This document shows positions 7,299 to 16,049 of a stretch of DNA of 57,577 nt, piece by piece. The first letter of the stretch is position 1. The number at the start of each line of letters is the position of its first letter. The DNA lies in NCBI GenBank assembly GCA_945870785.1, contig CAMBTK010000004.1:1-57577 (forward strand), in the 5' to 3' direction. The stretch is from Sulfurimonas crateris (GTDB lineage: Bacteria; Campylobacterota; Campylobacteria; Campylobacterales; Sulfurimonadaceae). The translations under genes were made by a program, and so were the position numbers. The notes beneath the pieces are model-generated. The model saw nothing but the letters and a program-made list of their open reading frames with translations, did no database searches and had not been told where the DNA came from.

Positions 7299-9929
7299 AT
7301 GCAAGCTATCGATATTTTTCCTTGGAACGATCAATTTAATACAAACATAGAGATAATAGACAGCCAACACAAGAGGCTTGTTGAACTTCTAAATAAATTA
7401 GCACGTACGGTTGCCTTTGACTCCCAAGAAACCTCAATAAATTATATTCTTGATGAGCTGCTAGATTACACTGAGTATCACTTCATAACAGAAGAGGCTA
7501 TCTGGAACAAATATTTTCATTATGACTCATTAGAAGCAGAACACATAGCAGTACATCAAAAATTTATAGACACGATAAAAGAGCTAAAACTACAAATCAA
7601 AGAGCGCTCAATCTCTGAAATCGCTCAAGATACTCTCTCTTTTTTAGCAAGATGGTTAGCTTCACACATCCTCGAATCAGATAGATATATGTCATATGTC
7701 ATTATCGCTATTGAGAGCGGTATGGAGATGCAAATGGCAAAAGAAGAAGCTACTAAAAGTATGAATGGTTTTACTAGAGAACTTATAAACCTAATACTCT
7801 CTATCTATGAATCACTCTCAAGTAGCACACTTCTTCTTATGTATGAGATTAAAAAACAGCAACAGATGGAGTCAAAGCTAAAACTTGCAGCTAGTGTATT
7901 TAAAAACTCCAGAGAGGGTATTGTCATCACGCTAAAAGATGGAACTATCATTGATACAAATGATGCCTTTAGCCATATCACAGGATATGAAAAAGATGAA
8001 GTTCTTGGCAAAAATATGAGGATTTTAAAATCTGATAAACAGGATCAAGAATTTTACACTGATATGTTCAAGCAACTCAAAAAAGAGAATCATTGGAGCG
8101 GTGAGATATACAACCGCAGAAAAAACGGCGAACTCTATCCAGCACTTCTTAATATTAGCACTATTGAAGAAGAGGAGGAGAAAGAAGAAAAGAGTGAAAC
8201 TCTTAAATATTATCTTTTTCTATTTTCAGAGATAAGTGCTATAAAAGAGCATCAACAAAAACTTGAGTATATTGCCCACTACGACTCTCTGACGGGTCTT
8301 GCAAACCGTATTCTTTTGGGAAATATCCTAAAGCACTCTATGGCACAAACACTAAGACGCAAAAATATCTTGGCTATTGTCTACCTAGATTTAGATGGTT
8401 TTAAAGATATAAATGACAAGTATGGCCATGAAGCGGGAGATTATCTCCTAAGCGAACTTGCTCAAAACATGAGATTATCTCTTCGTGATGGAGATATGCT
8501 CTCAAGACTTGGTGGTGATGAGTTTGTAGCAGTGCTTCACGATTTGGATGATTTTGAATCAGTAGTACCCTCGGTATCAAGACTTCTAAACGCGGCTTCT
8601 ACTAAAGTTGAGTATGGCAACGCCGTGCTTAAGGTATCAGCTAGTCTAGGTATAACTTTTTATCCGCAATCAACAGAGATAGAAGCAGATCAGCTGTTGC
8701 GTCAAGCAGATCAAGCGATGTATCTGGCAAAACAGGCTGGAAAAAACCGCTTCCACATTTTTGATACACAAAAAGATCAAAACATAAAAGCTCTTAACCA
8801 AATGATTAGCGACATTAGAAATGGCATCGTTAAAGATGAGTTTATTTTACACTATCAACCAAAAGTAAATATGCGCTCAGGCGAAATTATAGGCGTTGAG
8901 GCTCTGATTAGATGGGAGCATCCAACCAAAGGGCTTTTAGCTCCAATGACATTTTTACCAACCATAGAAGACCAGCCACTTGCCATAGAGCTTGGCGAAT
9001 GGGTAATATCTACTGCACTTAGACAGATAAACAGATGGCAAGAGAATGGTATTAAAGTAAAAGTTAGTGTAAATATAGGTGCAAAACAGCTTCAAGAAGA
9101 TGATTTTGTCCGTAAGCTAAAAATAGAACTAAAAAAGTATCCTAATATCTCTGCTCAAATGCTTGAACTTGAGATATTAGAAACAAGTGCTCTAGAAGAT
9201 ATAAATAATGTTATAAAAATCATATCTGAATGTAAAGAGATGGGAGTTATGTTCTCAATTGATGATTTTGGAACAGGTTACTCATCCCTAAGTTATCTAA
9301 AACTTCTTCCAGTAACAGTTTTAAAAGTTGATCAGAGCTTTATAAACAATATGCTTTACAGCACTGATGATTTGGCGATACTAGAGGGAGTTTTAGGGCT
9401 TGGATTGGCATTTAGAAAAACAATTATAGCTGAGGGTGTTGAAACGATAGAGCATGGGAAAACCCTCTTAAATATGGGGTATGAGTTTGCTCAAGGTTAC
9501 GCAATAGCAAAACCGATGAGAGCCGAACTATTTTTAGAGTGGAGCAACGCTTGGAAACCTGATGTAGAGTGGATAAAGAGTTGCAAATTTAAAAAAGATG
9601 ACATGGAGCTCCTCTATGTAGCAGTTGGACATAATACATGGATTAAAAAACTAGAAGAGTTTTTGCTTGATACTACAAATCTAACAGAAGTGCTAAATTT
9701 GGATAAATGCAATTTAGAAGAGTGGCTTGAGTCCAATATAGAGACCTTTACTTCAAGAAAATCTTACAAAAAAGTGGTTGCCCTTCATACCAAACTCCAC
9801 AAATTAGCCCACGACTTGATAGTACTAAAAAAAAGCTCTGCGCTTGTAGATTACTCACAAAAACTTCAACAAATAGATGAGATAAAAAAAGAGTTAAATA
9901 TGCAAATTATAAATTTAGCCGCCAGCTAA
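7299..9929 (+). CDS. Hemerythrin-PAS-GGDEF-EAL-CZB c-di-GMP signalling protein
   Basis: 876 aa, no membrane segment, likely cytoplasmic. Residues about 5-135 are a bacteriohemerythrin with the full diiron set (H24 in DSQHKRL, HFITE, HIAVH, HILESD), known to bind O2. A PAS domain spans about 190-320. The GGDEF domain has RLGGDEF and an inhibitory-site RDGD five residues before it. The EAL domain has EALIRW, DDFGTGYSSLSYL and EGVET. The last about 105 residues match a zinc-binding CZB domain (GHNTW, CNLEEW, LHTKLHKLAH). Both catalytic motifs look intact, so the protein could make or break c-di-GMP according to oxygen and redox or zinc state. It is a single gene. Confidence 0.88.
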   Translation: MQAIDIFPWNDQFNTNIEIIDSQHKRLVELLNKLARTVAFDSQETSINYILDELLDYTEYHFITEEAIWNKYFHYDSLEAEHIAVHQKFIDTIKELKLQIKERSISEIAQDTLSFLARWLASHILESDRYMSYVIIAIESGMEMQMAKEEATKSMNGFTRELINLILSIYESLSSSTLLLMYEIKKQQQMESKLKLAASVFKNSREGIVITLKDGTIIDTNDAFSHITGYEKDEVLGKNMRILKSDKQDQEFYTDMFKQLKKENHWSGEIYNRRKNGELYPALLNISTIEEEEEKEEKSETLKYYLFLFSEISAIKEHQQKLEYIAHYDSLTGLANRILLGNILKHSMAQTLRRKNILAIVYLDLDGFKDINDKYGHEAGDYLLSELAQNMRLSLRDGDMLSRLGGDEFVAVLHDLDDFESVVPSVSRLLNAASTKVEYGNAVLKVSASLGITFYPQSTEIEADQLLRQADQAMYLAKQAGKNRFHIFDTQKDQNIKALNQMISDIRNGIVKDEFILHYQPKVNMRSGEIIGVEALIRWEHPTKGLLAPMTFLPTIEDQPLAIELGEWVISTALRQINRWQENGIKVKVSVNIGAKQLQEDDFVRKLKIELKKYPNISAQMLELEILETSALEDINNVIKIISECKEMGVMFSIDDFGTGYSSLSYLKLLPVTVLKVDQSFINNMLYSTDDLAILEGVLGLGLAFRKTIIAEGVETIEHGKTLLNMGYEFAQGYAIAKPMRAELFLEWSNAWKPDVEWIKSCKFKKDDMELLYVAVGHNTWIKKLEEFLLDTTNLTEVLNLDKCNLEEWLESNIETFTSRKSYKKVVALHTKLHKLAHDLIVLKKSSALVDYSQKLQQIDEIKKELNMQIINLAAS

Positions 9930-9979
9930 TTTCTCTTTTTTCTTGCTACTGCCTCTTTAAAAACAATCTACTAATCGCA

Positions 9980-9992
9980 TTTTTGCTATAAT
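9980..9992 (+). promoter_or_regulatory. Promoter of leuA
   Basis: TTTTTGCTATAAT is a perfect match to the extended -10 pattern TTTTTGnTATAAT of Campylobacterota. The -10 hexamer is at 9987-9992. A leader of about 55 nt follows; no leucine-rich leader peptide was recognised in it. Confidence 0.7.
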
Positions 9993-10054
9993 TCGCATCA
10001 CAATAACTGTATATAAGAGTGCATTATTGAAATTTTAATTTATGAGGGTTTATT

Positions 10055-11713
10055 ATGAAAAATATTCCACAAGGGAAGTATCGTCCCTATCCAAAGATAG
10101 ATTTGCCAAATAGACAATGGCCAAACAATAGCATAACCCAAGCTCCAAAGTGGTGCAGTGTAGATTTACGTGATGGAAATCAAGCACTTATCAACCCAAT
10201 GGATATGAATAAAAAACTTTCACTATTTGCACTCTTACTCAAAATCGGATTCAAAGAGATTGAGGTTGGTTTTCCATCTGCTTCAAAAGTTGAGTTTGAA
10301 TTTTTACGCCGCTTAGTGGATGACAAACTTATCCCAGATGATGTAACTATTCAAGTTTTAGTTCAAGCAAGGGAGCATTTGATAGAGAGAACATTTGAAG
10401 CACTTCGTGGTGTTAAAAAAGCGACTGTTCATCTATACAACTCAACTTCAGTGGCTCAAAGAAAGATGGTTTTTCAAAAATCAAGAGAAGATATAATTGC
10501 CCTTGCCCTAGAGGGTGTTGACCTTGTTAAGAAGTATGAAAAACAACATGATGGAGAGATATACTTAGAGTACTCTCCTGAGAGTTTTACAGGAACAGAG
10601 CTTGATTATGCAGTAGAGATAGCAAACGCAGTAACAGCAAGATGGGGGATTAGTGATAGCAGAAAAGTTATCATAAATCTTCCAGCAACAGTAGAGATGG
10701 CAACACCAAATATCTATGCTGATCAAATTGAGTGGATGAGCAGACATTTGGACAATAGAGAAAATGTAATCATCTCAACTCACACTCACAACGACAGAGG
10801 GACAAGTATAGCAGCTACTGAGTTAGCGCTTTTAGCAGGTGCTGATAGAGTTGAGGGAACACTTTTGAGCAATGGAGAGAGAACGGGAAATGTTGACATC
10901 ATAACTCTTGCTCTTAATATGACAACTCAAGGCATTGATTCTAAACTTGATTTTTCTAACGTAAATGAGGTTTTAGATGTAGTTGAGAGATGCACGGAGA
11001 TAGAGACTCATGTTCGTCATCCATACGTTGGAGAGCTTGTATATACGGCATTTTCTGGCTCTCATCAAGATGCGATCAATAAAGGTTTAGCTCACAGAAA
11101 GGTAAATCCAGCTTCACATTGGGAAGTTCCATATCTTCCTATTGACCCAGATGATGTGGGGCGAAGCTATGAGAGCATCATCCGTATCAATTCACAATCT
11201 GGAAAAGGCGGAGTTGCTTATATACTAGAGAAAAACTTTGGTTATCAACTTCCAAAAGCAATGCATCCAGAGATGGGCAAGCTAGTTCAAGATGTTAGTG
11301 ATAAAAAAGGTCAAGAGTTGAGCGGCGAAGAGATATTTGAGATATTTAACGAGAACTACTTCAACATAAAAGAGCATATTTCTTTGGTTGATTTTACAGT
11401 CTCATCACTAAAAGGTATCTCAAAATGTACACTTACCTACATCCTTAATGGCACTGAGATAGTATCAAACGGAGAGGGTAACGGTCCAGTGGATGCTTGT
11501 AGAGACGCTTTGATGAAAGATTATAGAAACAGTTTTTCTATTAACTCATACTTTGAGCACTCATTTGGCAACAAAAGCTCTGCAAAAGCGATAGCATATA
11601 TAGAGATAGAGACCCAGAGCACTCTCTCATGTTTTGGCGTAGGGGCTGATAACGATATAGCCACTGCCTCTGTAAAAGCTCTATTTTGCGCATTAAACAG
11701 AGCTTTTAACTAA
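10055..11713 (+). CDS. leuA: 2-isopropylmalate synthase, long (LeuA2-type) form
   Basis: 552 aa. It condenses acetyl-CoA with 2-oxoisovalerate, the first committed step of leucine synthesis. The TIM-barrel HMGL-like catalytic domain has CSVDLRDGNQALINPM near the start, the metal site HTHNDRGTSIA and LLSNGERTGNVDI. The C-terminal about 120 residues form the LeuA allosteric domain that binds leucine. The N-terminal form (KYRPYPKIDLPNRQWP) is that of the long bacterial and fungal class, not the E. coli class. ATG at 10055 follows GAGGG. It stands alone here, with leuB, leuC and leuD elsewhere. Confidence 0.95.
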   Translation: MKNIPQGKYRPYPKIDLPNRQWPNNSITQAPKWCSVDLRDGNQALINPMDMNKKLSLFALLLKIGFKEIEVGFPSASKVEFEFLRRLVDDKLIPDDVTIQVLVQAREHLIERTFEALRGVKKATVHLYNSTSVAQRKMVFQKSREDIIALALEGVDLVKKYEKQHDGEIYLEYSPESFTGTELDYAVEIANAVTARWGISDSRKVIINLPATVEMATPNIYADQIEWMSRHLDNRENVIISTHTHNDRGTSIAATELALLAGADRVEGTLLSNGERTGNVDIITLALNMTTQGIDSKLDFSNVNEVLDVVERCTEIETHVRHPYVGELVYTAFSGSHQDAINKGLAHRKVNPASHWEVPYLPIDPDDVGRSYESIIRINSQSGKGGVAYILEKNFGYQLPKAMHPEMGKLVQDVSDKKGQELSGEEIFEIFNENYFNIKEHISLVDFTVSSLKGISKCTLTYILNGTEIVSNGEGNGPVDACRDALMKDYRNSFSINSYFEHSFGNKSSAKAIAYIEIETQSTLSCFGVGADNDIATASVKALFCALNRAFN

Positions 11714-11720
11714 TACACAA

Positions 11721-11751
11721 AACAAAGAAATTCTCTATTTCTTTGTTTTTT
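11721..11751 (+). terminator. Rho-independent terminator of leuA
   Basis: An 11-bp stem AACAAAGAAAT (11721-11731) with its complement (11737-11747) and a 5-nt loop ends in a run of six T. It starts 8 nt after the leuA stop codon. Confidence 0.85.
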
Positions 11752-11814
11752 ATTAAATAAAAATTCTAAATAATTTAAAAATTTATCCTTAACCTAATCC
11801 CTTATCAAAACACA

Positions 11815-11826
11815 TTATGCTACAAT
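11815..11826 (+). promoter_or_regulatory. Promoter of the small cytochrome gene
   Basis: TTATGCTACAAT is an extended -10 with TACAAT at 11821-11826, 28 nt before the start codon. The same TTATGCTACAAT string occurs upstream of the toxin-antitoxin pair at 52889-52900. Confidence 0.5.
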
Positions 11827-11854
11827 TAATTACTACAAAATAAAGGAATTGATT

Positions 11855-12277
11855 ATGACTAAAAGTATAATCGCTGTTGGTTTAGCAACACTTCTATCTT
11901 CATCTCTGTCTGCTTATGATTTGAAATCAAATATGCTACTTTTAAATGCTGAACTTAGCGAAGTTCAAAGAGCATTTATCGCAAGTGACCAATCTGGTGT
12001 TGAACAATCTGTAAAAAGATTTGCGCAACATGCACAAGATTTACTTGGAAATAAAGAGAAATTCTCTGCAATGCTTCCTGAGAAGAAAAAAAATAAGGCA
12101 AATGAAGCTGTTATGAGTGCGCAAATCATCAGCCATAATGTTCAAATAATCTTAGATGCTATTGAAAACAAGTATAACCAATCAGGTCAAGTTCGTAGAG
12201 AAGAGGCGCAAAGAGCGTACACTTACATAGAACATGCATGTTTTAGATGTCACAACATAGTGCGTGACGAGTATTAA
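11855..12277 (+). CDS. Periplasmic monoheme c-type cytochrome (cytochrome c'-like)
   Basis: 140 aa from ATG 11855, preferred over TTG 11849 because AAGGA lies 7 nt upstream of the ATG. A signal peptide (residues 1-20, ending SLSA) sends it to the periplasm. A single heme motif CFRCH lies only 9 residues from the C-terminus, preceded by long amphipathic helices. This C-terminal heme position is the hallmark of the four-helix cytochrome c' family, which can bind NO. No clear distal-site signature is readable, so the gas-binding role is inference. It is flanked by leuA and a convergent pbp gene. Confidence 0.7.
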   Translation: MTKSIIAVGLATLLSSSLSAYDLKSNMLLLNAELSEVQRAFIASDQSGVEQSVKRFAQHAQDLLGNKEKFSAMLPEKKKNKANEAVMSAQIISHNVQIILDAIENKYNQSGQVRREEAQRAYTYIEHACFRCHNIVRDEY

Positions 12278-12294
12278 AATATAAACTTTGCAAA

Positions 12295-12322
12295 GAGGCA
12301 CTCTCTAAAAGAGCAGTGTCTC
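12295..12322. terminator. Hairpin between convergent cytochrome and PBP1A genes
   Basis: An interrupted stem (GAGGCACTCTCT pairing with AGAGCAGTGTCTC, one bulge and one G-T pair) spans the 3' end of the cytochrome transcript and the last codons of the opposing gene. It may act in both directions. No strong T-run is present. Confidence 0.35.
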
Positions 12323-14272
12323 GTTTGTGTTTGTTTCTGCGTCAACTCTTGGTGGTTTTGAAGTATCACTAAAGTACTCTCTTTTACCATTTATAGTAAT
12401 CTCTTTGATACCATCTGGCTTTTCAAACTTTCTTGGAACCTGAGGATATAGCTCTAAAACTTTCTCATAGTACATAGAAAAAGCGGGTCCTGCTATTCTA
12501 CCACCCGTCTCTATTCTGTCCATTGGAGTATTGTCATCGTTTCCGAACCACACGATAGTTTCTATACTTGGAGAGTATCCTGCGAACCATCCATCCATAT
12601 TTTTATTTGTAGTTCCAGTTTTTCCAGCAAGTTCTATCCCTTTTACAGCAGCATTACGCCCTGTACCACGATCAACTACATCTCTTAGTATAGTTGTCAT
12701 TATGTATGCTTGTGCTGGGTCTGTTATATACTGACTCTTTAATTTGCTCTCAAAAATCGTTGTAAGACCTTTGTCTATATTTTTTATAAGAATTGGCTCA
12801 ACTTGTACTCCGTTGTTTGCAAAAGAGCTATAGTACTGAGCTAGTTGCAATGGAGAGAGTGTGATACTTCCTAGAGCGATAGATAAATCTGGCGGAAGAT
12901 TTTTAATACCAAACTTTTTAAACTCTTTGAGCAGTTGTGGCAGTCCTATATCGTTGACTAGATTAATCGTTGCAAGATTGCTTGAGTGAACAAGCGCTTC
13001 TCTAAGAGTAAGTAGCCCTTTATAACTTTTTTCATAGTTTTTTGGCTGCCACTTCTGCTCCTCACCATCTTTATAGTAAGTATAAGTTCGTGCTATGTCA
13101 TATAGTTCTGTAACACCTGAATAGCCTAAATCAAGGGCAACTTGATAGATAAATGGTTTAAAAGCTGAACCTGGTTGGCGACGGCCTTGTGTTGCTCTAT
13201 TGTATGAATTCTTTTTATAATCAACACTGCCAACAAGTGCCAATATCTCTCCATTTTTTGGATTTAACGAGATAAGTGCCCCATTTAGTAGTTCTGTTTT
13301 TACTGTCTGTTTATCTTTTGAAGATGTATTTGCTTTTATTCTTGCAACAGATAAGTCATACGCCTTTTTGAGTGAGACCTCTGCTGCTTCTTGAAGCTTT
13401 AAATCAACCGTTGTATATACTTCATATCCGCCTGTTTTAAAATCAGTGATACCAATATCAGCAACCCGTCTTTGCACTTCATCAACAATAAATGGTGCAC
13501 TGTTTTGCGTTAGTGTGTCATCAAAAACTTCTGGTTTTTCAAGTAAAGAAGCTGTGTGAGTATCATCATCAATCCATCCAAGTGCGTGCATTCTAGATAT
13601 TACACGATTTGCTCTGCCCATAGATATATCATAATTTTTCGTTGGCGCATAAGTGCTTGGAGCCTTAGCAAGACCCACAAGAAGGGCTGTCTCTTTTAGT
13701 GTGAGTTGATTTAAACTTTTACGGAAATAGCCATCAGCGGCTGTTTTTATGCCGTAGTAGCCATGCCCAAAATATATCTCATTTAGGTATCTCTCAAGAA
13801 TCTCTTCTTTACTTAAAGAGAGTTCAACTTTAAATGCATAAATCAGCTCTTTTATCTTTCTTGAGATTTTTTTCTCTCTAGTTAAGAGTCTGTTTTTGAC
13901 TAGCTGTTGAGTGATGGTACTAGCACCCTCAACCATTTTTCCAGCTTGTATATCCTTTATAATTGCTCTAAAAATAGCATCAAAATTAATCCCAGTATGT
14001 TCAAAAAAAGTAGTATCTTCAATTGCAAGTAGCGCTTCAATAGCACGTGGCGGTATCTCATCAAATCTTGCATAGTATCTATGCTCATCTTCAAAAAGAT
14101 TCGCAATTTTTTCGCCATTCTTATCGTATATTCTTGTAGTAAGAGGCGGATGATACTCTATAATCGAAGAGATGTCATAGCTATACTCTTTTAAAAAATA
14201 ACCAACAACTACAAAAGGAGCTAAAACACCTGCTAGAAAAAGTGTAAAAAATATATTTCTTATTATTCTCAT
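12305..14272 (-). CDS. Bifunctional class A penicillin-binding protein (PBP1A)
   Basis: 655 aa, anchored by one N-terminal membrane helix (residues 7-27). The GT51 glycosyltransferase domain (about 50-225) has the catalytic EDTTFFEHTGI and GASTITQQLVKN motifs. The transpeptidase domain has SxxK as PGSAFKPF, SxN as SSN and KTGTT followed by DGWFAGY. It polymerises and crosslinks peptidoglycan outside the inner membrane. Its start overlaps the stop of the upstream ABC ATPase gene by 4 bp (ATGA). The likely name is pbpA or mrcA, depending on convention. Confidence 0.95.
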   Translation of the reverse strand: MRIIRNIFFTLFLAGVLAPFVVVGYFLKEYSYDISSIIEYHPPLTTRIYDKNGEKIANLFEDEHRYYARFDEIPPRAIEALLAIEDTTFFEHTGINFDAIFRAIIKDIQAGKMVEGASTITQQLVKNRLLTREKKISRKIKELIYAFKVELSLSKEEILERYLNEIYFGHGYYGIKTAADGYFRKSLNQLTLKETALLVGLAKAPSTYAPTKNYDISMGRANRVISRMHALGWIDDDTHTASLLEKPEVFDDTLTQNSAPFIVDEVQRRVADIGITDFKTGGYEVYTTVDLKLQEAAEVSLKKAYDLSVARIKANTSSKDKQTVKTELLNGALISLNPKNGEILALVGSVDYKKNSYNRATQGRRQPGSAFKPFIYQVALDLGYSGVTELYDIARTYTYYKDGEEQKWQPKNYEKSYKGLLTLREALVHSSNLATINLVNDIGLPQLLKEFKKFGIKNLPPDLSIALGSITLSPLQLAQYYSSFANNGVQVEPILIKNIDKGLTTIFESKLKSQYITDPAQAYIMTTILRDVVDRGTGRNAAVKGIELAGKTGTTNKNMDGWFAGYSPSIETIVWFGNDDNTPMDRIETGGRIAGPAFSMYYEKVLELYPQVPRKFEKPDGIKEITINGKREYFSDTSKPPRVDAETNTNETLLF

Positions 14273-14958
14273 ATTCTAAAATCCCTATTTGCAAAATTTG
14301 CATCTATTAAAATTTTTGTGTACTCTTGTGTCGGATTATTTACTATATCTGCCATTTTTCCACTCTCAACAATCGCCCCATTTCTCAATACACAAATATC
14401 TTCACAAAGCATCTTTGCCGAGGAAATATCGTGTGTTACAAAGAGTATCTTAAATCCAAGTTCTATTTGAAGCTTTTTTAGGAGTTCTAAAATCATACCT
14501 CTTGTTTTTGGATCAAGTGCCGTTGTAGGCTCATCAAGCAACATAAGTTTTGGCTCATGGCTTAGTGCCATTGCTATTACTACTCTTTGGAGCTGTCCGC
14601 CTGAAAGTTCTGGAGAAAATCTATCCAAGAGCTCTACATCCAAACCAACTTGAGCAAACAACTCTTCAACCCTCTTTGTGGGAACAAAAAACTGCTTTTT
14701 TATCTTTGTCAGAGGAGAAAGCGCTGTAAAAGGATTTTGTGGAACAAACGAAATAGTCTCTCCAGCAATGAGCTCAAAACTATTTTCATATTTTAGCGAC
14801 ACTTTCATACTGCTTGGCAACATAGACAAAAGTGCCTTTATGGTTAGACTTTTTCCGCTTCCGCTTTGCCCAACAAGAGCTAGGGATGAGTTGATGTTAA
14901 AACTTATATCTACTAAAGTTTTCTCATCAAGAGTTATATGCAGTGTTGATATTTTCAT
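14269..14958 (-). CDS. Orphan ABC transporter ATPase, Dpp/Opp/Nik-like
   Basis: 229 aa. Walker A is GQSGSGKS, the Q-loop is VPQNPFTALSPL, the signature is LSGGQLQRVVIAMAL, Walker B is LMLLDEPTTALD and the switch is VTHDISSA. The QNPFTALSP form and the C-terminal HNPTQEYT-like segment (NNPTQEYTKIL) place it near the peptide/nickel importer ATPases DppD and NikD. It lacks the usual C-terminal oligopeptide extension and no permease or binding protein is adjacent. It overlaps bioF by 4 bp upstream and the PBP gene by 4 bp downstream. Substrate unknown. Confidence 0.82.
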   Translation of the reverse strand: MKISTLHITLDEKTLVDISFNINSSLALVGQSGSGKSLTIKALLSMLPSSMKVSLKYENSFELIAGETISFVPQNPFTALSPLTKIKKQFFVPTKRVEELFAQVGLDVELLDRFSPELSGGQLQRVVIAMALSHEPKLMLLDEPTTALDPKTRGMILELLKKLQIELGFKILFVTHDISSAKMLCEDICVLRNGAIVESGKMADIVNNPTQEYTKILIDANFANRDFRI

Positions 14959-16049
14959 ATTTTTAACTTCTTTAAACTTCTACACAACACTCTTAAATCC
15001 TCGCTACTCTCGCCAACTCTTGCAATAAGGCGGATGATAGCATGCTCAACTGTTGGCTGTCTTATACCGCCAACTGCGTAACCTCTATCTTTTAGCGTAT
15101 CTCGTATTTTTATCACTCGCTCATTATCATTAATCACAACGCTACAAATCAGAGCATCCATCTTAATGCCTAACTCTTCATAAACTATCTCTTGTCTTTT
15201 TGTTATCTCTTCTTTTAAAAACTCTCTATTTTCTAACATAAATAAAAGAGCGTTATGGGCTAAAAGAGTATCATACAAAGAGAGTGAAGTTGCATATATA
15301 ATGGGCTTTGCACGGTTTATTAGATACTCAACTATATGTGAAGATGCTAAGATAAATGCGCCAAAACTTCCATAAGCTTTGCCAAGAGTTCCCATTTTTA
15401 TATGGTTTGGTTTTATGCTAATGTTGTAGTGCTCATACACTCCCATCAAATGTTCTCCTAAAACTCCGCTGCTATGTGCCTCATCCATTATCAAAATCGC
15501 ATCATGTTTATCACAAAGTTCAAAAACAGCACTATCTACTATATCGCCATCCATCGAGTAAATTCCCTCAACGGCAACTATTTTTCTCTGCGCACTGCTT
15601 GATTCAAGAAGTTTTTTTAACTCATTCATATCATTATGTTTAAAAAACACTACATTAATCTTTTTAAAGTTAGTAGCAAGTATGCCTGAAGCATGGTACT
15701 TCTCATCCATAAAAAGCATATCTTTAGGGCGAACTAGCGCTTCTATCAAAGCTATATTTGCATTAAAACCGCTTCCTAAAATAACCCCATCTTCAAAACC
15801 ATTTGCAACACAAAGCGCCTCTTCAAAATCTTTGTGTATCTGATGATAACCATTTACTAAAAGAGAGGCTTTTGAGGCGTGTATAGGCATGTTAGAGAGC
15901 TTTTTACATGTTGCGTTATGCAGTTCTTTGTTGTGAGCAAGTCCTAAATAATCATTTGAGGCAAAATCTAAAATAGAGTTATCTACTACCTCTCTAGTTC
16001 TATATCTTTTTGCTCTCTTTAGAGCTTCAAGTTCATTTGTGTAGTACAT
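14955..16049 (-). CDS. bioF: 8-amino-7-oxononanoate synthase-like PLP enzyme
   Basis: 364 aa, alpha-oxoamine synthase family. Motifs are LDFASNDYLGLAHN, GSGFNANIALIEAL, the cofactor-binding IMDEAHSSGVLGE and the PLP lysine in TLGKAYGSFGAF. BioF condenses pimeloyl-ACP (or pimeloyl-CoA) with alanine at the start of biotin ring assembly. Length is slightly under the usual 380-390, mainly at the N-terminus. No other bio gene is nearby; it is embedded in a tight minus-strand series, overlapping its neighbours by 1 and 4 bp. A related oxoamine synthase cannot be fully excluded. Confidence 0.87.
   Translation of the reverse strand: MYYTNELEALKRAKRYRTREVVDNSILDFASNDYLGLAHNKELHNATCKKLSNMPIHASKASLLVNGYHQIHKDFEEALCVANGFEDGVILGSGFNANIALIEALVRPKDMLFMDEKYHASGILATNFKKINVVFFKHNDMNELKKLLESSSAQRKIVAVEGIYSMDGDIVDSAVFELCDKHDAILIMDEAHSSGVLGEHLMGVYEHYNISIKPNHIKMGTLGKAYGSFGAFILASSHIVEYLINRAKPIIYATSLSLYDTLLAHNALLFMLENREFLKEEITKRQEIVYEELGIKMDALICSVVINDNERVIKIRDTLKDRGYAVGGIRQPTVEHAIIRLIARVGESSEDLRVLCRSLKKLKI

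Noticed and set aside
14678..15028. 116-aa open frame on the plus strand
   Set aside because: Antisense to the ABC ATPase and bioF, both of which have complete motifs; no independent evidence.
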